Shown: piece after piece, positions 17,138 through 25,878 of the stretch | How the letters are laid out: each line of letters starts with the position of its first letter | Numbering within the stretch: the first letter of the stretch is position 1 | From: an uncultured SAR86 cluster bacterium | Lineage (GTDB): Bacteria > Pseudomonadota > Gammaproteobacteria > Magnimaribacterales > D2472 | NCBI GenBank assembly: GCA_902631785.1 | Contig: CACOZT010000004.1 | Coordinates: forward strand, 1 to 64,000 | Length of the DNA stretch: 64,000 nt | Direction: 5' to 3' | Program-made: the position numbers and the translations under genes | The notes under the pieces: generated by a model | What the model was told of the DNA's origin: nothing | Databases searched by the model: none | Seen by the model: the letters and a program-made list of their open reading frames with translations, nothing else

Positions 17138-17935
17138 TTATTGGTTGTATCTTCCAGGAGCCAAAATCTTACCTAATGAAGTAAGAATCCATTGAGGCAT
17201 ATTCCTTAACATAAACACTAAAAATTTATAAGTTTTTGTGGGAACACACAATCTTTGACCAGATAAAGTTGCTTCAATTGCCTCATCAGCAATTCTGTCA
17301 GCAGAAAATACTAAAAATTTTGGTACCCTGTCCATCTGTTCTTGAACTCCACTTGCAGTATGAAAACCAGTCACAGTAAACCCTGGACAAACTGCAGTTG
17401 AAGTTACTCCCTTATGTTTATAGTTTATATTTATGCTATCGCTGAATCTATTCATGAATGTTTTAATTGGCCCATAAAGTGGTTGAATAGCTGAAGGTGC
17501 AGCAAAGGATGCTACAGATGAAACGATCATAATTTTACCATCTCCTTTTTCAATCATTTTTGGTAAAAATAATTTTGTGAGCATTATTACTGAGGTGCCA
17601 AGAACTCTTATAAAGTCCTCCTCGTCTTCTAAGCTTGTTTCATGAAAAGAAGTCTTAATTCCATATCCAGCATTGTTTACTAAAAAATCTACTGAATAAT
17701 TATTTTCCTCACAAAAATCGAAAATGTCTTTTGGTGCTTCATATTTACTTAGATCTTTAGCGATTAAATCTACATTCACATTGTGTTTCTGTCTAATCTC
17801 GTTAGCCAAATTTTCCAGCAGTTCTTTTCGTCTGGCGGTAAGAATAAGGTTGTAACCTTTTTTGGCTAATTTTTTTGCAATTTCTGCACCAATTCCAGAT
17901 GATGCACCCGTTATTAAAGCGTAAGAGTTTTTCAT
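17138..17935 (-). CDS. Short-chain dehydrogenase/reductase
   Basis: A 265-residue classical SDR. The cofactor loop TGASSGIG is at 9-16, NNAGYG near 87-92, catalytic Ser in MIVSSVASFA and the YxxxK pair in YGPIKTF. The arginine-containing TARRKELL after the second strand suggests NADPH use. The length and hydrophobic C-terminus (FLVFMLRNMPQWI) resemble the DltE/YqjQ-like group. The substrate is unknown. No operon partner: it ends 4 bp from the MBL gene and starts 42 bp from the metalloprotease gene on the other strand. Confidence 0.85.
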   Translation of the reverse strand: MKNSYALITGASSGIGAEIAKKLAKKGYNLILTARRKELLENLANEIRQKHNVNVDLIAKDLSKYEAPKDIFDFCEENNYSVDFLVNNAGYGIKTSFHETSLEDEEDFIRVLGTSVIMLTKLFLPKMIEKGDGKIMIVSSVASFAAPSAIQPLYGPIKTFMNRFSDSININYKHKGVTSTAVCPGFTVTGFHTASGVQEQMDRVPKFLVFSADRIADEAIEATLSGQRLCVPTKTYKFLVFMLRNMPQWILTSLGKILAPGRYNQ

Positions 17936-18001
17936 GGTTATATACTACCAGTATGTTCAACTTTGTAATAGAATTACATGCTATTTAAAACGGAACTCCT
18001 T

Positions 18002-20524
18002 ATGATTTTTAAAAAATTATCTACATTATCTCTTTTCTTTTTGTTCACTCTTTTAATTAATTTTGAGCTGAATGCCTTTATTGCTTTGGATTCTGAGAAA
18101 GAAAATGCTCAATCTGAAGATTCTCAAGATCAATCCAATAATGAAGATGCAAAACCTGAGAATCTTGAAGAATGCATGATGCAAGCAGAAAGCATGAATG
18201 ATAGTAAAAAATGCGAAAAAGAATTCATGAAGACTATTGAGGAGTTTATTGAAGAAGAGGAACTCAATCAAATCGATGGATTTCTTAACATATACTCGAA
18301 TGACGATGGTTCTGTATATTTTTTAAAACTCGATGAAGAAGACTTAAATAAAAAATTCATTTACTTTTCATATGTCATGAATGCTCCACAAGGTAGCACT
18401 CTCACTGGTGGTTTGCCATCCGATGGAAAAGTTTACGAATTTAGATCATTTAAAAAAGATAAGATTGGTCTTTACCAAATCAATACTTCTTACATTAAAG
18501 GAGATGAAACAAATAATATTGCAAAGTCATCAATAACAAATATTACTGAGGCATTTGTAGAAGTTTTTAAGCCTTCTGCTCAAACAGATAATTCAGTACT
18601 AATTAATTTAAATAGCATAATCCTATCTGAGAAGATGGATTCAATTAGCTACATACCAAGTGAATATAGAGAATATATTTCAGTTGACTATGGCATGCCA
18701 GACGAAGCAAAAACTTTTGTAAAGAACGTATACAACAACGAGACAAATACAGCATTTGAAGTCACATTTGCATTTGAAAATTTTATGCCTAATCCAAATG
18801 CTTATTCTGTTTCAGCTGTAACTGATCCTAGATACTTATCTGTTACCGGTAGGCATATATTTGTGAAAATGCCAGATGATAGATTTGAAACCAGAGTTAA
18901 CGATCACAGGATAGGATATTTCGTAAATAAATCTACTGATTTAACCTCATACGATAATTTTCCAAATTTTGCTTTAATCAATAAATGGAGATTGATTAAA
19001 AAAAATCCTGATGCTGAAATGTCAGAACCTGAAGAACCAATTATTTTTTGGGTAGAAAATACCACTCCTAAAGAAATAATTCCTGCAGTTATTGCTGGTA
19101 TTGAAAATTGGAATATTGCTTTTGAGGAAGCAGGTTTTATTAATGCAGTTGTAGCGAAGGTTCAACCTGAAGATGCTGAATGGGATGCAGCTGATTATGA
19201 TTACAACGTTGTAAGATGGTCATCTGAACCAGATGGAAGTCTTCTTGGAATTGGACCCCGTGTAAGCAATCCCTTAACAGGAGAAATTATTTCTGCAGAT
19301 GTTGTTAATAAACTTCTGGCAATTAAGTTGGGTTATAACTATAGAAAGCTTTACGGCTATACAGAAGATAACGATCCATTAATGCAGTACATTACAAATT
19401 TAACTTTACATGAAGTAGGTCATGTATTGGGTTTAAGACATAATTTTAGAGGAAGTTATTTATACAGCCCTGACGAAATACATGATAAAACTATTACTGG
19501 AAATGTTCTTATGAGTTCAGTCATGGACTACGATCCGATTAATATTGCACCTGATGGTGTCGAACAAGGAGTTTATTTTTCAACTGAGCCAGGAGTTTAT
19601 GATAAGTGGGCAATTAAATTTGGATATACGCCTAATTTATCAGATGAAGAACGCACAGCGCTGCTTCAACAATCTGTGAAAAGAGAATTAACATTTGGAA
19701 CTGACGACGATGCAATGTCGTATCCAGGTAATAATATTGATCCTAGAACAAAAAGATATGATATGAGTAATGATCCGATTGGTTATGCTGAAGATATCGT
19801 AAAAATAGTTGATCAAAAAATAAATGAGCTACCTGAAATCTTTTCTGATGAGGAAGGCTTTAATAATTATACAAATTCTTTTTATAGACTATTTAGAACA
19901 AAAGGCAGATTCCTCGAAACTGTTGCTCAACAAATTGGTGGAGTGTATATAAATAAGATTGCTTCAAATCAAGATGATTTTGTATCTCTAGAGCCAGTCC
20001 CTTATGAGAAACAAAAACAAGCTTTTGAGCTACTCAAAAATGAAGTCTTTTCAAATGGAGCTATGGATTATGATCCCAAGATTCTTGCAAATCTTATTTT
20101 TGAAAGAGACTCAGATAGTTACTATGCCAATTTTGGTGATAATAATGATCCTGACTTTCATGAAATTGTATTAGCAAGTCAAAGCAATATTCTCAGAAAC
20201 ATATTACATCCAGCTGTGATGAAAAGACTAGTAAATAGCTCTTTATATGGAAATAAATATATGCCTAATGAGGTTTTAAGTGACTTAAACTCTGCAATTT
20301 TTGTTCTTGGTGAAGAACCTGACACTTTCAAGAAAAATCTTCAATCTACTTATGTCAATCTTCTTACTAATGGGTTTAATGAAGGTCCGTATGACGATGT
20401 TTCTAAAGCAGCGATTTTCTCTGCTTTAAAAGAGATACTCGATTTTAGTAAAAGAAATAGATTTAAATCTAATCACTACGATTTAATTTATTTTCAGGTA
20501 ACGAACTTTTTTGATAGTAAATAG
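18002..20524 (+). CDS. Large secreted zinc-dependent metalloprotease (DUF5117-type)
   Basis: An 840-residue protein from the preferred ATG at 18002, which has a GGA ribosome-like site and leads straight into a signal peptide (IFKKLSTLSLFFLFTLL); an ATG 24 bases earlier is possible. The zinc motif HEVGHVLGLRH at 470-480 is the extended metzincin HExxHxxGxxH form, followed by SSVMDYDP, which can supply the Met-turn. The N-terminal half has the conserved blocks FIYFSYVMNAPQGS and SVTDPR-like segments of the DUF5117/DUF5118 proteins found in Bacteroidetes and some Proteobacteria. An acidic, low-complexity stretch follows the signal peptide. Probably periplasmic or surface proteolysis; the substrate is not known. 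Confidence 0.85.
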   Translation: MIFKKLSTLSLFFLFTLLINFELNAFIALDSEKENAQSEDSQDQSNNEDAKPENLEECMMQAESMNDSKKCEKEFMKTIEEFIEEEELNQIDGFLNIYSNDDGSVYFLKLDEEDLNKKFIYFSYVMNAPQGSTLTGGLPSDGKVYEFRSFKKDKIGLYQINTSYIKGDETNNIAKSSITNITEAFVEVFKPSAQTDNSVLINLNSIILSEKMDSISYIPSEYREYISVDYGMPDEAKTFVKNVYNNETNTAFEVTFAFENFMPNPNAYSVSAVTDPRYLSVTGRHIFVKMPDDRFETRVNDHRIGYFVNKSTDLTSYDNFPNFALINKWRLIKKNPDAEMSEPEEPIIFWVENTTPKEIIPAVIAGIENWNIAFEEAGFINAVVAKVQPEDAEWDAADYDYNVVRWSSEPDGSLLGIGPRVSNPLTGEIISADVVNKLLAIKLGYNYRKLYGYTEDNDPLMQYITNLTLHEVGHVLGLRHNFRGSYLYSPDEIHDKTITGNVLMSSVMDYDPINIAPDGVEQGVYFSTEPGVYDKWAIKFGYTPNLSDEERTALLQQSVKRELTFGTDDDAMSYPGNNIDPRTKRYDMSNDPIGYAEDIVKIVDQKINELPEIFSDEEGFNNYTNSFYRLFRTKGRFLETVAQQIGGVYINKIASNQDDFVSLEPVPYEKQKQAFELLKNEVFSNGAMDYDPKILANLIFERDSDSYYANFGDNNDPDFHEIVLASQSNILRNILHPAVMKRLVNSSLYGNKYMPNEVLSDLNSAIFVLGEEPDTFKKNLQSTYVNLLTNGFNEGPYDDVSKAAIFSALKEILDFSKRNRFKSNHYDLIYFQVTNFFDSK

Positions 20525-20528
20525 ATAA

Positions 20529-20798
20529 TTAACTTGAAGACTCAATTTTAAGCAGCAATGACTTAAGTTGAATTCCACCGATTGGAGTATATCCACCAAT
20601 CTTGCCGTCGGAACATACGACCCTATGACATGGTCTAATGATGGGAATTGGATTCTTTCCGCATGCATTAGCAACAGCTCTGTATGACTTTGGCTTACCA
20701 ATTGCTTCAGCAATTTCCTTGTATGACTTAGTCTTACCATATGGAATCTTATCAATTTCATCAAAAACTAATTTTTCAAAATTAGAATATGATTTCAT
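20529..20798 (-). CDS. Minimal MGMT-family DNA alkyltransferase domain
   Basis: An 89-residue protein equal to the C-terminal DNA-binding domain of O6-methylguanine-DNA methyltransferase only. It keeps the arginine finger R40 (SYRAVANACGKNP) and the acceptor cysteine C57 in RPCHRVV, then GKIGGYTPIGG. Alkyltransferase-like (ATL) proteins of the same size carry Trp or Ala at this Cys, so this one could still transfer alkyl groups despite lacking the N-terminal domain. Its ATG abuts the rocD stop region and it overlaps nothing else; it may be cotranscribed with rocD. Confidence 0.88.
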   Translation of the reverse strand: MKSYSNFEKLVFDEIDKIPYGKTKSYKEIAEAIGKPKSYRAVANACGKNPIPIIRPCHRVVCSDGKIGGYTPIGGIQLKSLLLKIESSS

Positions 20799-22034
20799 TT
20801 AAATAGCTCTGATAACTTTTGTTATTTTATTTATTGCCCAGTCTAGGTCCTCTTTTGAAATCATAAGGGGTGGAGCAAACCTGATTACTGTTTTATGAGT
20901 TTCTTTGCAGAGAAGTCCCTCATTTAAAAGCATTAAACATAAGTCCTTAGCATTTACCTCTGATTCATTTAGCTCCATTCCTAACCAAAGCCCTTTACCT
21001 CTTACGTCTTTTATAATTTTGTTATCAATCGATTTTAATTTTGATTTAAAATATTCCCCTAGAATTGCACTGTTTTCTATGAGATTGTCTTCATATAAAA
21101 GCTTTAATGCCCTGCTTGCAACTCTGGTTGCTAACGGATTGCCGCCAAAAGTAGATCCATGTGAGCCTGCATTAAAATGATCCATAACCTCTTTGGAACT
21201 TAAAAAAGCTGATATTGGTAACATTGCCCCACCTAATGCTTTTCCAAGAATCAAGCCATCGGGTCTAATGTTTTCGTGTTCGTAAGCAAATAATTTACCT
21301 GTTCGACCAAGTCCAGATTGAATTTCATCAAGAATAAGTAGGACGTTGTTATCATCACATAAGTCTCTTATTCTTTTTAACCAACCATCTTCAGGAACTC
21401 TTATACCAGCCTCACCTTGAATAGGCTCGATTAGTATTGCACAAGTATTTTTGTTAATTTTACTTTCAAATGACTTAATCGACTCATCAGCACTACACTC
21501 TGACCAGCAATACTTCGCCTCAACAAATCCATCACTAAATGGTCCAAAACCATTTTTATATGATTCTTCAGAAGAGAAACCTACTATGGTTGTAGTTCTT
21601 CCATGAAAATTTCCATCAGCTACAATTATTTCAGCTTTATCTTCTTTTATGCCCTTAGTGAAATAACCCCATCTCCTAGCAGCCTTTATAGCTGTCTCTA
21701 CAGCCTCTGCTCCGGTATTCATTGTTAAAACATTTTCATATCCTGTGACCTTTGTAAGTTCTTCCAAAAAATCTCCAAAAGGTTCTGTGTAAAATGCTCT
21801 TGAGGTTATAGCCAATTTATTTGCTTGATCTTGAACTGTCTTGACCAACTCTGGATGAGAATGCCCATGACTGACAGCAGAATAAGCAGAAACCATGTCA
21901 AGATACTTATTTCCCTCAACATCCCAAAGATAGGCACCCTCACCTTTGTTAAGAACAACTGAAAGTGGTGCATAGTTTTTTGCACCATATAAGGATTCTT
22001 TTTTAATATATTCGTCTTGTAAACTTGTTGACAT
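20799..22034 (-). CDS. rocD: Ornithine--oxo-acid aminotransferase
   Basis: A 411-residue class III PLP aminotransferase. PLP contacts are NTGAEAVETA (106-115), the LILDEIQSGLGRTG strand with D236, and the Schiff-base K265 in LGKALGGAMLP. Ornithine aminotransferase hallmarks are the N-terminal YGAKNYAPL and the YSAVSHGHSHPE block. It would convert ornithine and 2-oxoglutarate to glutamate semialdehyde and glutamate in the cytosol. It is transcribed divergently from ctlX with only 41 bp between starts, which supports joint control of citrulline-to-ornithine-to-glutamate catabolism. Confidence 0.93.
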   Translation of the reverse strand: MSTSLQDEYIKKESLYGAKNYAPLSVVLNKGEGAYLWDVEGNKYLDMVSAYSAVSHGHSHPELVKTVQDQANKLAITSRAFYTEPFGDFLEELTKVTGYENVLTMNTGAEAVETAIKAARRWGYFTKGIKEDKAEIIVADGNFHGRTTTIVGFSSEESYKNGFGPFSDGFVEAKYCWSECSADESIKSFESKINKNTCAILIEPIQGEAGIRVPEDGWLKRIRDLCDDNNVLLILDEIQSGLGRTGKLFAYEHENIRPDGLILGKALGGAMLPISAFLSSKEVMDHFNAGSHGSTFGGNPLATRVASRALKLLYEDNLIENSAILGEYFKSKLKSIDNKIIKDVRGKGLWLGMELNESEVNAKDLCLMLLNEGLLCKETHKTVIRFAPPLMISKEDLDWAINKITKVIRAI

Positions 22035-22075
22035 GAGTGTATTTTAACCGCATTGAATTTATCAGCAAGGAACAA

Positions 22076-22972
22076 ATGACTAATCAATCAACTTCACATC
22101 TTTTCATGATAGAACCTGAATCTTTTAATTGTAACGAACAAACAGCATCATCAAATCATTATCAAGAAAAGCATGCTTTGGAAAATTCCGAAGAAATTAG
22201 CGCAAAAGCTTTAGCCGAATTCCATGCTCTTAAAAATGAAATCACTAAAAGAGGAATTAAAGTTACTTCTCTAAAGGGTAGCAAAGATTGTCCAGATCAT
22301 ATTTTTCCAAATTGGTTTATTACATTCGAAGATAAAACTATGCAAATCTTTAGCATGATGGCTCCAAATAGACGTATGGAGAAAAAACCTGAGATGATCG
22401 AACATCTTAAAAAAACGTATAAGCTTACAAGTGATATGTCTTCACTGGAAGACAAGAACATATTTTTAGAATCTACAAGTAGTATGGTTTTTGATAGAGT
22501 TAATAATTGTGTCTATGCAGGAATTTCAGAAAGAACAAATAAAATGCAACTTGAAAAATGGTGCAATGAGAATGGGTATGAGTTAATAGTTTTTGAGACT
22601 GAGAGTCATACTGGAGCCTCTATCTATCATACTGATGTTTTGATGTATGTTGGCACTGAAATAATTGGAATATGCTTTGATGTAATAAAACCAGAATTCA
22701 GAGAACTTGTAAAAGAAAAAGTTCATAGATTTCATGACGTTGTCGAGCTTAGCTCTGAACAAATATTAAATTTTTGTGGTAACGCAATAGAAGCTCAAAA
22801 TACTGATGGTGATTTGTTTTTAATTATCTCATCGGCTGCTCATGATGCGCTTGAACAAAATCAAATTGATATACTTCACAAATACTATAAGGAGATTATT
22901 CATTCAGATATACCCACCATTGAGAAGTATGGTGGTGGTTCAGCGAGATGTATGCTTACAGAACTCTTTTAA
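22076..22972 (+). CDS. ctlX: Citrulline hydrolase-like amidinotransferase-fold protein CtlX
   Basis: A 298-residue protein of the guanidino-modifying (pentein) fold. The ATG at 22076 is chosen over one at 22037 because AAGGA sits just upstream and the earlier start would leave no promoter space before rocD. Landmarks: FPNWFITF with the substrate Asn, LESTSSMVFDR, the catalytic His in YHTDVLMYVG, and the nucleophile Cys in SARCMLTELF at the C-terminus. CtlX homologs are linked with ornithine aminotransferase and proposed to cleave citrulline to ornithine. The adjacent rocD is the expected partner. A dimethylarginine hydrolase is the main alternative. Confidence 0.85.
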   Translation: MTNQSTSHLFMIEPESFNCNEQTASSNHYQEKHALENSEEISAKALAEFHALKNEITKRGIKVTSLKGSKDCPDHIFPNWFITFEDKTMQIFSMMAPNRRMEKKPEMIEHLKKTYKLTSDMSSLEDKNIFLESTSSMVFDRVNNCVYAGISERTNKMQLEKWCNENGYELIVFETESHTGASIYHTDVLMYVGTEIIGICFDVIKPEFRELVKEKVHRFHDVVELSSEQILNFCGNAIEAQNTDGDLFLIISSAAHDALEQNQIDILHKYYKEIIHSDIPTIEKYGGGSARCMLTELF

Positions 22973-22973
22973 A

Positions 22974-23000
22974 AAAAACGCCTATAAAATAGGCGTTTTT
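22974..23000. terminator. Bidirectional terminator between ctlX and membrane-protein gene
   Basis: AAAAACGCCTAT (22974-22985) and ATAGGCGTTTTT (22989-23000) form a long stem with a 3-base loop. The flanking A and T runs work in both directions, right after the ctlX stop and just past the stop of the convergent gene. Confidence 0.92.
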
Positions 23001-23014
23001 AAATATTCTATCTT

Positions 23015-23452
23015 TTAATCGTTTGGATTAATCCATAGTGGCAAGACTGCTAGCAGTAAACCGCCAACATAAAATAGCCAAGCGCCAACGACACCAATAA
23101 TATTTCCATTAGACTCTACATTTTCGATAAATCCTTTAGAACCAGCTCCAATATCCACTGGACCATTAGCAACATCCAAAGCAGCTAAAGCCTGAGCATG
23201 TCCTTCCATAGTTCCATTTATCCATAGACCATTATTGTAAGCTATTAAAAAAACTCCAAGAGCAAAGCCTGTGCAGATAATTTTTCCTAAAAGATTAGGT
23301 CCCTTATCCATAAGAACACTTGAAAACCTTGCTGCAATCCAAACTGCAATAACAGTTCCTAAAAAAGCTGTAGCATTTGCCTGTCTAGATTGTGCGAATA
23401 TTTCCCACAAACCTAGCTCAACCATACCGCTTTGCATTACCATTTCTTCCAT
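23015..23452 (-). CDS. Small membrane protein, function unknown
   Basis: A 145-residue protein I cannot assign. Three hydrophobic segments are visible at about 27-41, 55-72 and 118-140, with a short polar, glycine-rich loop (81-117) between the second and third. The conserved-looking QSRQANATAFLGTVIAVW stretch starts the first helix. A ribosome site (GAGGGAGAAATT-like) precedes the ATG. It stands alone between the ctlX terminator and the metF-like gene, 74 bp away. Confidence 0.65.
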   Translation of the reverse strand: MEEMVMQSGMVELGLWEIFAQSRQANATAFLGTVIAVWIAARFSSVLMDKGPNLLGKIICTGFALGVFLIAYNNGLWINGTMEGHAQALAALDVANGPVDIGAGSKGFIENVESNGNIIGVVGAWLFYVGGLLLAVLPLWINPND

Positions 23453-23526
23453 AATTTCTCCCTCATTATTTAAAAGAACTTATATATTACTAAAATTTAT
23501 GAGTAAATTGTATACGTATATTTATA

Positions 23527-24378
23527 TTAAATTTCTTTAACAAAATCAGATACTTGCTTTACCCCACCAAGAGGAAAGAAATGAACTTTTTCAATGTTGA
23601 AATCTGGATTTTTATCTTTGTATTCAGCCAGTTGAGAAATAATAGTAGTAGGTTTATAGGGTAGTAATAAATTTGTTAAATCTTTTGCGCGTTTTTGGAT
23701 TATTTTAATTGAAGCACCAACTCCACACTCCAAAGAATATCTTAATAACGTTTGTAATTTGGCTGGGCCAGCAATACCAATATGAATAGGAATATCTACA
23801 CCAGAGGCTTTTACACTGTTTGCCCAACTAATTACTGCATCAGCATCAAAGCTAAACTGAGTAGTTATTGCCATTTTAGCGTCAGTTCTCTTGCTATATT
23901 CATTTTTCCAAGATAATGCATGATCAACATTTTTTGTAGAACCGTCCGGATCAATATCTAAACTTCCCTCAGGATGTCCGGCTATGTGCAGATTACTAAA
24001 ATTTGCTTTATCAAAGAGCTCAGATTCTATAAGTTGAATTGAAGAATCATATTCTCCATATGGTTTATTTGCTCCGCCTGCAATTAAAAGCGCATTAGAA
24101 ACATTAGCTTCATTTTTATATCTTGAAATCCAATCATTAAGTACTTTCTTATCTTTTATAATTCTTGCTGGGAAATGTGGCATAGGGCAAAAACCCTGAT
24201 CATTTATCTTTTTTGCTGTTGCAACCATCTCATCGATTGGAGTACCTTCAATATGAGCTATGTATATAAGAGTTCCAGATGGGACATAGTCTTCAAAATT
24301 TTCAATTTTAGATGCTGCTTTTGGCGTCACCTCAACTGAAAAACCATCTAAAAAATTTTTTACTGCTTCATTGCTCAT
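23527..24378 (-). CDS. Methylenetetrahydrofolate reductase-like protein (MetF family)
   Basis: A 283-residue TIM-barrel protein with MetF-like order: an N-terminal VEVTPK block in place of the classical EFFPP, LIAGGANKPYGEY (flavin/folate loop), HIAGHPEGS, TQFSFDADAV near 195-204 and HIGIAGPAK. Length is near E. coli MetF (296), but identity-bearing motifs are diverged. Similar proteins occur beside one-carbon and betaine-demethylation genes in marine bacteria. It would reduce or oxidise 5,10-methylene-THF with FAD. The ATG lies 20 bp after the tRNA-Ser gene on the same strand. Confidence 0.8.
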   Translation of the reverse strand: MSNEAVKNFLDGFSVEVTPKAASKIENFEDYVPSGTLIYIAHIEGTPIDEMVATAKKINDQGFCPMPHFPARIIKDKKVLNDWISRYKNEANVSNALLIAGGANKPYGEYDSSIQLIESELFDKANFSNLHIAGHPEGSLDIDPDGSTKNVDHALSWKNEYSKRTDAKMAITTQFSFDADAVISWANSVKASGVDIPIHIGIAGPAKLQTLLRYSLECGVGASIKIIQKRAKDLTNLLLPYKPTTIISQLAEYKDKNPDFNIEKVHFFPLGGVKQVSDFVKEI

Positions 24379-24398
24379 AACTTATTAAACCATATATC

Positions 24399-24488
24399 TG
24401 GCGGAGAGTGAGGGATTCGAACCCTCGAACCAGTTGCCCAGTTACCTCCTTAGCAGGGAGGCGCTTTCGACCACTCAGCCAACTCTCC
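24399..24488 (-). tRNA. tRNA-Ser (anticodon GCT)
   Basis: Read on the minus strand, a 90-nt class II tRNA begins GGAGAGT and ends ACTCTCCGCCA with an encoded CCA. It has a D-arm GGCTGAGTGG, an anticodon loop CTGCTAA giving GCT (reads AGC and AGU), a long variable arm, and the T-loop GGTTCGAATCC. The long variable arm plus GCT is decisive for serine. Confidence 0.97.
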
Positions 24489-24509
24489 TATTTGTATTTA
24501 AGAAGAGGG

Positions 24510-24538
24510 ATTATAACTCTTTGAAAATATAAAGATAA
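24510..24538 (-). promoter_or_regulatory. Predicted sigma-70 promoter of tRNA-Ser
   Basis: On the minus strand a -35-like TTATCT (24533-24538), a 17-bp spacer and a perfect -10 TATAAT (24510-24515) end about 21 bases before the tRNA 5' end, with a C-rich discriminator after it. Confidence 0.55.
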
Positions 24539-24543
24539 CTATA

Positions 24544-25878
24544 TTATCTATCGAATTCTATTTGCATACCATTTGGTAATGTTTCTTCAACTTTGCCATC
24601 TTTGAAGGCAACATTTCCATTAACAATAGTCATAAAAATTGAAGATTGAAATGTATGTCCATTAAATGGAGACCAGCCGCATTTGTATAAAATATTATCT
24701 TTGGATACTGTATAAGGATTATCTATATCTAGAATTGCTAAATCAGCAAAATACCCTTCTCTAATGTATCCTCTATCTTTAATTTGAAATCTTTTAGCAA
24801 CATTATGGCTAGTTTTTTGAACAATTGTCTCTAGAGAAAGAATGTCTTGATGATAAAAATCCATAAGTATTTGCATGCCATGTTGAACAAGTGGAAGCCC
24901 TGCAGGCGCATCTGGATAACTTTGATTTTTTTCCTCCCATGTATGAGGCGCATGATCAGTTGCAATAATATCTATCTTGTCTTTAAGCAAGGCGTCAATA
25001 AGAGCCAATCTATCTGATTCAAATTTTATTGAAGGATTGCATTTTATTTGATTACCTAAATCTGCATATCTTGATTCATTAAAATACATATGGTGAACGC
25101 ATACTTCTGCTGTGATTTTTTTTCCATCAATTTTGCCTGCAGTAAAAAGCTCCATCTCTTTTTCTGTAGTTAAATGAAAAACGTGGAGGTCAGAATCATA
25201 TTTTTTTGCTAAATCTACTGCGAGTGAACTCGACAAATAACAACTATCAACATCCCTAATTAGGTGATGATGTTCAGCTGATACGCTATCACCGTATTTA
25301 TTAAAAAATAGTTCTTCATTTTCTTTGACCCTTTTCTGATCTTCGCAATGAGTTACGACAATTAGTGGAGAATAATTAAAAATATCATCTAATGCATCGA
25401 TATCATCAACCAACATTTCTCCAAATGATGCTCCCATAAAAACTTTTAATGCAGATGCCTGGTGAATATCAACTTTTTTTATTTCTTCGATATTTGTATT
25501 ACTTGCTCCTAAGTGAAATGAATAATTAGACACGGCTCTCGTGCTGGCTAATTCAAACTTTTTGGTTAAGTTTTCATTTGTAGTTGTTGTAGGATTAACA
25601 TTTGGCATCTCAAAAAAACTGGTAACACCTCCAGCAAGACCAGCCCTTGATTCTGAGGCTATATCTCCTTTGTGGGTTAATCCAGGCTCTCTAAAATGTA
25701 CCTGATCATCAATAAGTCCTGGTATGACATATCTTCCATTAATGTCAATTATTTCTTTAGATTCAGAATTAATATCGCTTGAAACAAGTTCAATCCTTTG
25801 ATTCTTTATTGCTATATCAGATTCAATATTAGAATTTTCGTTAATAATTTTGCAATTTTTTAATATTAAATCGTACAT
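24544..25878 (-). CDS. pyrC: Dihydroorotase (class I, DDQVHFREP subgroup)
   Basis: A 444-residue amidohydrolase of the pyrimidine pathway, interconverting carbamoyl-aspartate and dihydroorotate. The metal site is visible: H61 in DDQVHFREPG, carboxylated K145 in ALKVFMGAS, then VTHCED, HVFHLTT and ATDHAPH. The first His of the usual HxH is Gln59, as I recall for Bacteroidetes-type dihydroorotases. Its ATG directly follows the lysC stop (TAAATG), so it is the last gene of the alaS-lysC-pyrC unit. An allantoinase or hydantoinase role is possible, but the REPG and FMGAS motifs favour dihydroorotase. Confidence 0.88.
   Translation of the reverse strand: MYDLILKNCKIINENSNIESDIAIKNQRIELVSSDINSESKEIIDINGRYVIPGLIDDQVHFREPGLTHKGDIASESRAGLAGGVTSFFEMPNVNPTTTTNENLTKKFELASTRAVSNYSFHLGASNTNIEEIKKVDIHQASALKVFMGASFGEMLVDDIDALDDIFNYSPLIVVTHCEDQKRVKENEELFFNKYGDSVSAEHHHLIRDVDSCYLSSSLAVDLAKKYDSDLHVFHLTTEKEMELFTAGKIDGKKITAEVCVHHMYFNESRYADLGNQIKCNPSIKFESDRLALIDALLKDKIDIIATDHAPHTWEEKNQSYPDAPAGLPLVQHGMQILMDFYHQDILSLETIVQKTSHNVAKRFQIKDRGYIREGYFADLAILDIDNPYTVSKDNILYKCGWSPFNGHTFQSSIFMTIVNGNVAFKDGKVEETLPNGMQIEFDR

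Noticed and set aside
20529..20798. Alkyltransferase-like (ATL) protein
   Set aside because: ATL proteins lack the acceptor cysteine; here the PCHRV motif is intact, so it is called an MGMT domain.
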